From the NCBI GenBank assembly GCA_001784175.1, contig MFPR01000034.1:1-17866 (forward strand): a stretch of DNA of 17,866 bases, written 5' to 3'. This DNA comes from Candidatus Lindowbacteria bacterium RIFCSPLOWO2_12_FULL_62_27. GTDB taxonomy: Bacteria > Lindowbacteria > 2-12-FULL-62-27. The notes beneath the pieces are model-generated. The model searched no databases. It had not been told where the DNA came from and saw only the letters and a list, made by a program, of their open reading frames with translations. The position numbers and the translations under genes are program-made. This document shows, one piece after another, positions 15,869-17,866 of the stretch (the first letter of the stretch is position 1; the number at the start of each line of letters is the position of its first letter).

Positions 15869-17032
15869 TCAATTCAGATCATCCAGATTCTGCCAGCCCA
15901 GGGCATGGCCGTGTTTTCTGGACTCGGTCCGGTTTCCCCCGTGGACGAGGAAATGGGCCGAGGCGGGCGTTTTTGAAATGCGCGCGAAGAAATCCAGTCC
16001 TTTGAAGAAATCCCCGGTGACGGTTGAGCCGGATTTGATTTCAACGGCGTGCAAGTCATGCCCGTCTTCCAGAACCATGTCCACTTCATGGCCGGTATTG
16101 TCCCGCCAGAAATACGCGTTGGGGAGCCGGCCGGCGTTGAATCGGCGTTTCAGGTATTCCGATATCACAAAAGACTCGAATATGCCTCCGCGCAGATAAT
16201 GCCCGGCCAACTGGCGGCTGGAACGAATGTCCAGCAGCGCAGAGAGGAGGCCCGTGTCGTAAAAGTAGAGTTTTGGCTGTTTGACGACGCGCTTGTTGAA
16301 GTTGCGGTGGTGCGGCTGCAGCAGAAAAACGATGAAACTGGCCTCCAGCACCGACATCCAGGAACGGACGGTCTTGTAATTGACGCCGATATCACTGCCG
16401 ACGCTCGACAGATTCAAAAGCTGTCCGACGCGGCCGGCGCAACATTTGAGAAACCGCTGAAATGCGCTCTGATCCCCGATATTCTTGATGCTTCTCACAT
16501 CCCGTTCGACGTACGTCTGAATGTAGGAGGGAAAATAATCCTCCGGCTTGATGTTCCGGCCGTGCAGGGCGGGGTATCCTCCCCTGAACAACGCCTCGTC
16601 CAGGGAGTTGGAGTCAAGTTTGGCGCGTTTGAGTTCGGACAGGGTCAACGGAAGGAGATGACAAACGGCCACGCGGCCGGCCAGGGACTGGCTGATTTTC
16701 TCAAGGAGCAGAAAGTTCTGGGATCCCGTGAGAACGTATCTTCCCATTTTTCCCGAATCGTCGACTATGCTCTGCAGATAGGAGAAGAGGGCGGGAACTC
16801 TCTCTGCCTCGTCGATGATCAGGCCCGTTTGGGAATGGGCATGGAGGAACCTCAGCGGGTCCTCCTCCGCGGCCATCCGTTCGTCCGGCCTTTCCAGGTT
16901 GGCGTAGGCATGCCGGGGGAACAGCTTTTTGACGAGCGTCGTCTTCCCCGACTGCCTCGGCCCGGTCAGAGAAACAACCGGAAACTTTTTCGACAGGGCA
17001 AGGACGTGAGCCCCCGCCGTCCGTTGGATCAT
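15869..17032 (-). CDS. AAA_14/DUF4143 family ATP-binding protein
   Basis: This 387-residue protein is full length for the family. An N-terminal AAA_14 P-loop domain carries Walker A GPRQSGKTTL (24-33), Walker B LIIDEAERVP (71-80, D74/E75), a TGSQNF sensor-like motif (102-107) and LAGRV (118-122). The C-terminal DUF4143 part has ERDVR (176-180), FYDTGLLSALL (257-267), GGIFESFVISEYL (282-294) and a PD-(D/E)xK-like core, EVD (316-318) with EIK (331-333). Start ATG 17032 is supported by GGGAGG six bases upstream. Stop is TGA 15869-15871. The family is widespread and patchily distributed. Its cellular role is not established; the nuclease-like core suggests DNA contact, which is inference. The gene is transcribed against both giant genes and upstream of the XRE fragment in the same direction. 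The full motif set suggests it is functional. Confidence 0.93.
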   Translation of the reverse strand: MIQRTAGAHVLALSKKFPVVSLTGPRQSGKTTLVKKLFPRHAYANLERPDERMAAEEDPLRFLHAHSQTGLIIDEAERVPALFSYLQSIVDDSGKMGRYVLTGSQNFLLLEKISQSLAGRVAVCHLLPLTLSELKRAKLDSNSLDEALFRGGYPALHGRNIKPEDYFPSYIQTYVERDVRSIKNIGDQSAFQRFLKCCAGRVGQLLNLSSVGSDIGVNYKTVRSWMSVLEASFIVFLLQPHHRNFNKRVVKQPKLYFYDTGLLSALLDIRSSRQLAGHYLRGGIFESFVISEYLKRRFNAGRLPNAYFWRDNTGHEVDMVLEDGHDLHAVEIKSGSTVTGDFFKGLDFFARISKTPASAHFLVHGGNRTESRKHGHALGWQNLDDLN

Positions 17033-17038
17033 GCCCGA

Positions 17039-17044
17039 CCTCCC
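17039..17044 (-). promoter_or_regulatory. Ribosome binding site of the AAA/DUF4143 gene
   Basis: GGGAGG on the minus strand lies six bases before ATG 17032. It is a strong Shine-Dalgarno match and fixes the start codon. Confidence 0.8.
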
Positions 17045-17055
17045 TTCGCGCCAAT

Positions 17056-17084
17056 ATCGTATCCTTACAAAACAGGAATTTCAA
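17056..17084 (-). promoter_or_regulatory. Candidate sigma70-type promoter of the AAA/DUF4143 gene
   Basis: On the minus strand, TTGAAA (17084-17079) and TACGAT (17061-17056) are separated by exactly 17 bp and lie shortly upstream of the ribosome binding site. The promoter is in an AT-rich patch (about 17,050-17,100) that contrasts with the GC-rich coding sequence around it. The position and spacing are convincing; activity is inferred. Confidence 0.55.
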
Positions 17085-17120
17085 TACTAATTTGTAAAAT
17101 CCAGAACCCCTGAGCTCTGC

Positions 17121-17177
17121 TACAAACCCGAAGGCAGCGGCAACAAGCTCGTGGATAAACTGGCGGTTGTCAGATAG
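17121..17177 (+). pseudogene. Orphan 3' tail of a giant-gene paralogue
   Basis: The frame reads YKPEGSGNKLVDKLAVVR then TAG. The last 18 residues of the giant protein are YKIESGGDKLVDKLAIVR, giving 13 of 18 identical, with both ending at a stop codon directly after R. An in-frame TAA lies a short way upstream and there is no coding continuation, so only the end of a FlgD-like sorting domain is left. Clear DNA differences from the intact copy rule out a fresh target-site duplication. It looks like the remnant of another family member lost when this region was rearranged. Confidence 0.75.
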
Positions 17178-17302
17178 GGCATGACTCTATGAGCGCCGCA
17201 CGCGGCCCCGGCGGGCGGGAAAACCGATGTGAATCTGAAAACGATCTCTCAATAAGTTGTAAAATCAGTCCCGGGCGTCAACGGATTCCGACAAAGCCCC
17301 CG

Positions 17303-17324
17303 AATTCGCCTTAAAAGGCGAATT
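17303..17324. terminator. Strong palindrome, possible terminator or operator
   Basis: AATTCGCC and GGCGAATT flank TTAAAA, giving an 8-bp perfect stem that can extend by two A-T pairs. Only a weak T-rich stretch (TTTATCT) follows on the plus strand. It may terminate transcription coming from the remnant paralogue, or be a binding site in the leader of the 17453 gene. It is not a textbook intrinsic terminator. Confidence 0.35.
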
Positions 17325-17353
17325 TATCTCTGAAAATACATCTTCTTCTTCGA

Positions 17354-17381
17354 TTGACTTTCTCCGGCCTCAGGCCACAAT
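17354..17381 (+). promoter_or_regulatory. Candidate promoter of the downstream giant gene
   Basis: TTGACT (17354-17359) and CACAAT (17376-17381) are separated by 16 bp, about 70 bp before the start codon. The -35 box matches 5 of 6 consensus bases and the -10 box 4 of 6. It is plausible but unproven. Confidence 0.35.
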
Positions 17382-17437
17382 TGTCCGGTGTGGGGAGAGC
17401 GCTCGCGCGGCGCCCATCCCCTGACGGCGGGGTTGGT

Positions 17438-17443
17438 GGAGGG
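17438..17443 (+). promoter_or_regulatory. Ribosome binding site of the downstream giant gene
   Basis: GGAGGG lies nine bases before ATG 17453. The second possible start, ATG 17459, would be 15 bases away, so 17453 is preferred. Confidence 0.75.
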
Positions 17444-17452
17444 AATTCAAAG

Positions 17453-17866
17453 ATGTCGATGGTGGTCAAGAGGATCTTGCGATTGGCCGGGGTTGCCGCG
17501 TTGTTGCATTACTGCGTTCTCACTTTCCCGGCTCCGGCTTGGGCCGCGGGGGACACGTGGATCACACGGTCGAGTATCCCCAGCGGCGCGTATAACGGCG
17601 CAGGTCTTGTGTACCCCGGTTCGGGCGACACCCTATACACGTTCGCCGGTAACAGCACGAATCTATTCTACGGGTATTCCATCACCGGGAATTCGTGGAC
17701 CGCCATGCCAAACGCTCCGGCCGGCGTCGACGAGGGCGGCGCGATGGTGTATCCCGGATCGGGCGACACGCTCTACGCCATGATCAACAATGCGACGAAC
17801 CGCATGTTCACGTATTCCATATCAAGTGGAACGTGGGACACGAAGGCGGCCACGCCGTTCGCGGGG
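17453..17866 (+). CDS. Secreted kelch-like repeat protein, N-terminal part (runs off right edge)
   Basis: 138 codons are visible with no stop. The first 31 residues form a typical signal peptide: K6, R7 and R10, then a hydrophobic core (about 11-25), then PAPAWA with likely cleavage after A31. Cys21 is not in a lipobox, so this is not a lipoprotein. Kelch-like units of about 48 residues follow, with G-A-G-L-V-YPGSGDTLYTFAGN (first), GGAMVYPGSGDTLYA (second) and the start of a third, TWDTKAATPFAG. The same unit opens the window inside the first giant gene. The protein is therefore a paralogue of it, at least at the N-terminus, and shows what the missing N-terminus of that gene probably looks like. 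It is expected to be exported by the Sec pathway; the rest of its architecture is unknown. Confidence 0.88.
   Translation, partial: MSMVVKRILRLAGVAALLHYCVLTFPAPAWAAGDTWITRSSIPSGAYNGAGLVYPGSGDTLYTFAGNSTNLFYGYSITGNSWTAMPNAPAGVDEGGAMVYPGSGDTLYAMINNATNRMFTYSISSGTWDTKAATPFAG

Larger units (their letters stand above)
17178..17452. other. Non-coding leader between the tail remnant and the next giant gene
   Basis: No convincing gene is present. It contains a GC-rich stretch (about 17,195-17,220), a second copy of the decamer TTGTAAAATC (17257-17266; first copy 17092-17101), a strong palindrome (17303-17324), a candidate promoter (17354-17381) and the ribosome binding site of the next gene. Confidence 0.6.

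Noticed and set aside
16049-17113. Plus-strand open frame of 354 codons
   Set aside because: It lies opposite the AAA_14/DUF4143 gene, which has clear motifs, a ribosome binding site and a promoter. This frame has none.
17092-17266. Direct repeat TTGTAAAATC (17092-17101 and 17257-17266) around the stranded tail, as a possible insertion footprint
   Set aside because: It is only 10 bp and AT-rich. The copies do not bracket the ATPase gene, and no matching copy was found on its other side.
17189-17314. Small plus-strand open frame of 41 codons
   Set aside because: It has no ribosome binding site and no recognisable sequence, and it ends inside the palindrome. It is probably chance.
17388-17783. 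Plus-strand open frame of 131 codons
   Set aside because: It overlaps the signal-peptide gene at 17453 in another frame. Its translation is Arg/Ser/Pro-rich without a recognisable domain, while the 17453 frame matches the kelch-like units.

Overview
The window looks like part of an uncultivated, high-GC bacterium that builds very large secreted or cell-surface repeat proteins. The lineage cannot be fixed from this sequence. Two features suggest a diderm bacterium of the kind seen in FCB-group and candidate-phylum genomes, but this is inference: a FlgD/type-IX-like C-terminal domain on the giant protein, and the mix of beta-helix, FN3, FG-GAP, PKD and Big domains. No tRNA, rRNA, CRISPR array or recognisable transposase was seen.

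Positions 2-15676 (+) hold one gene that is already open at the left edge. The visible part encodes more than 5,200 residues. It begins in a kelch-like repeat unit. Seven consecutive modules follow, each made of a DUF1565-like start, a ladder of parallel beta-helix coils, an NWW cap and an FN3 domain. A cassette of seven calcium-binding FG-GAP/VCBS repeats plus one FN3-like domain sits between modules 3 and 4. The C-terminal stalk contains a cadherin-like domain, three PKD-like domains, one Big-like domain, an uncharacterised domain and a FlgD-like tail. DNA repeats inside the gene are very young in places: segments of 322 and 197 bp are about 96% identical, and the FG-GAP units are almost identical. 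This points to growth by duplication and gene conversion.

Positions 15677-17452 separate this gene from the next one. On the minus strand the stretch holds a broken XRE-type helix-turn-helix gene (15684-15783) and an intact AAA_14/DUF4143 ATPase gene (15869-17032) with a good ribosome binding site and promoter. Beyond the ATPase promoter lies an 18-codon orphan fragment (17121-17177, +) matching the last 18 codons of the giant gene, which is the remnant of a lost or rearranged paralogue. The remaining leader carries a strong palindrome and a candidate promoter.

Positions 17453-17866 (+) are the intact N-terminus of a second protein of the same class: ribosome binding site, signal peptide and kelch-like units. 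Its last visible unit matches the unit at the left edge of the window. The locus is therefore best read as a tandem family of giant surface proteins that has been rearranged and has acquired an ATPase cassette between members. Two other features stand out inside the C-terminal region of the first protein: inverted copies of a short AGACAAGGGG repeat and an 8-bp microsatellite, both read through in frame.
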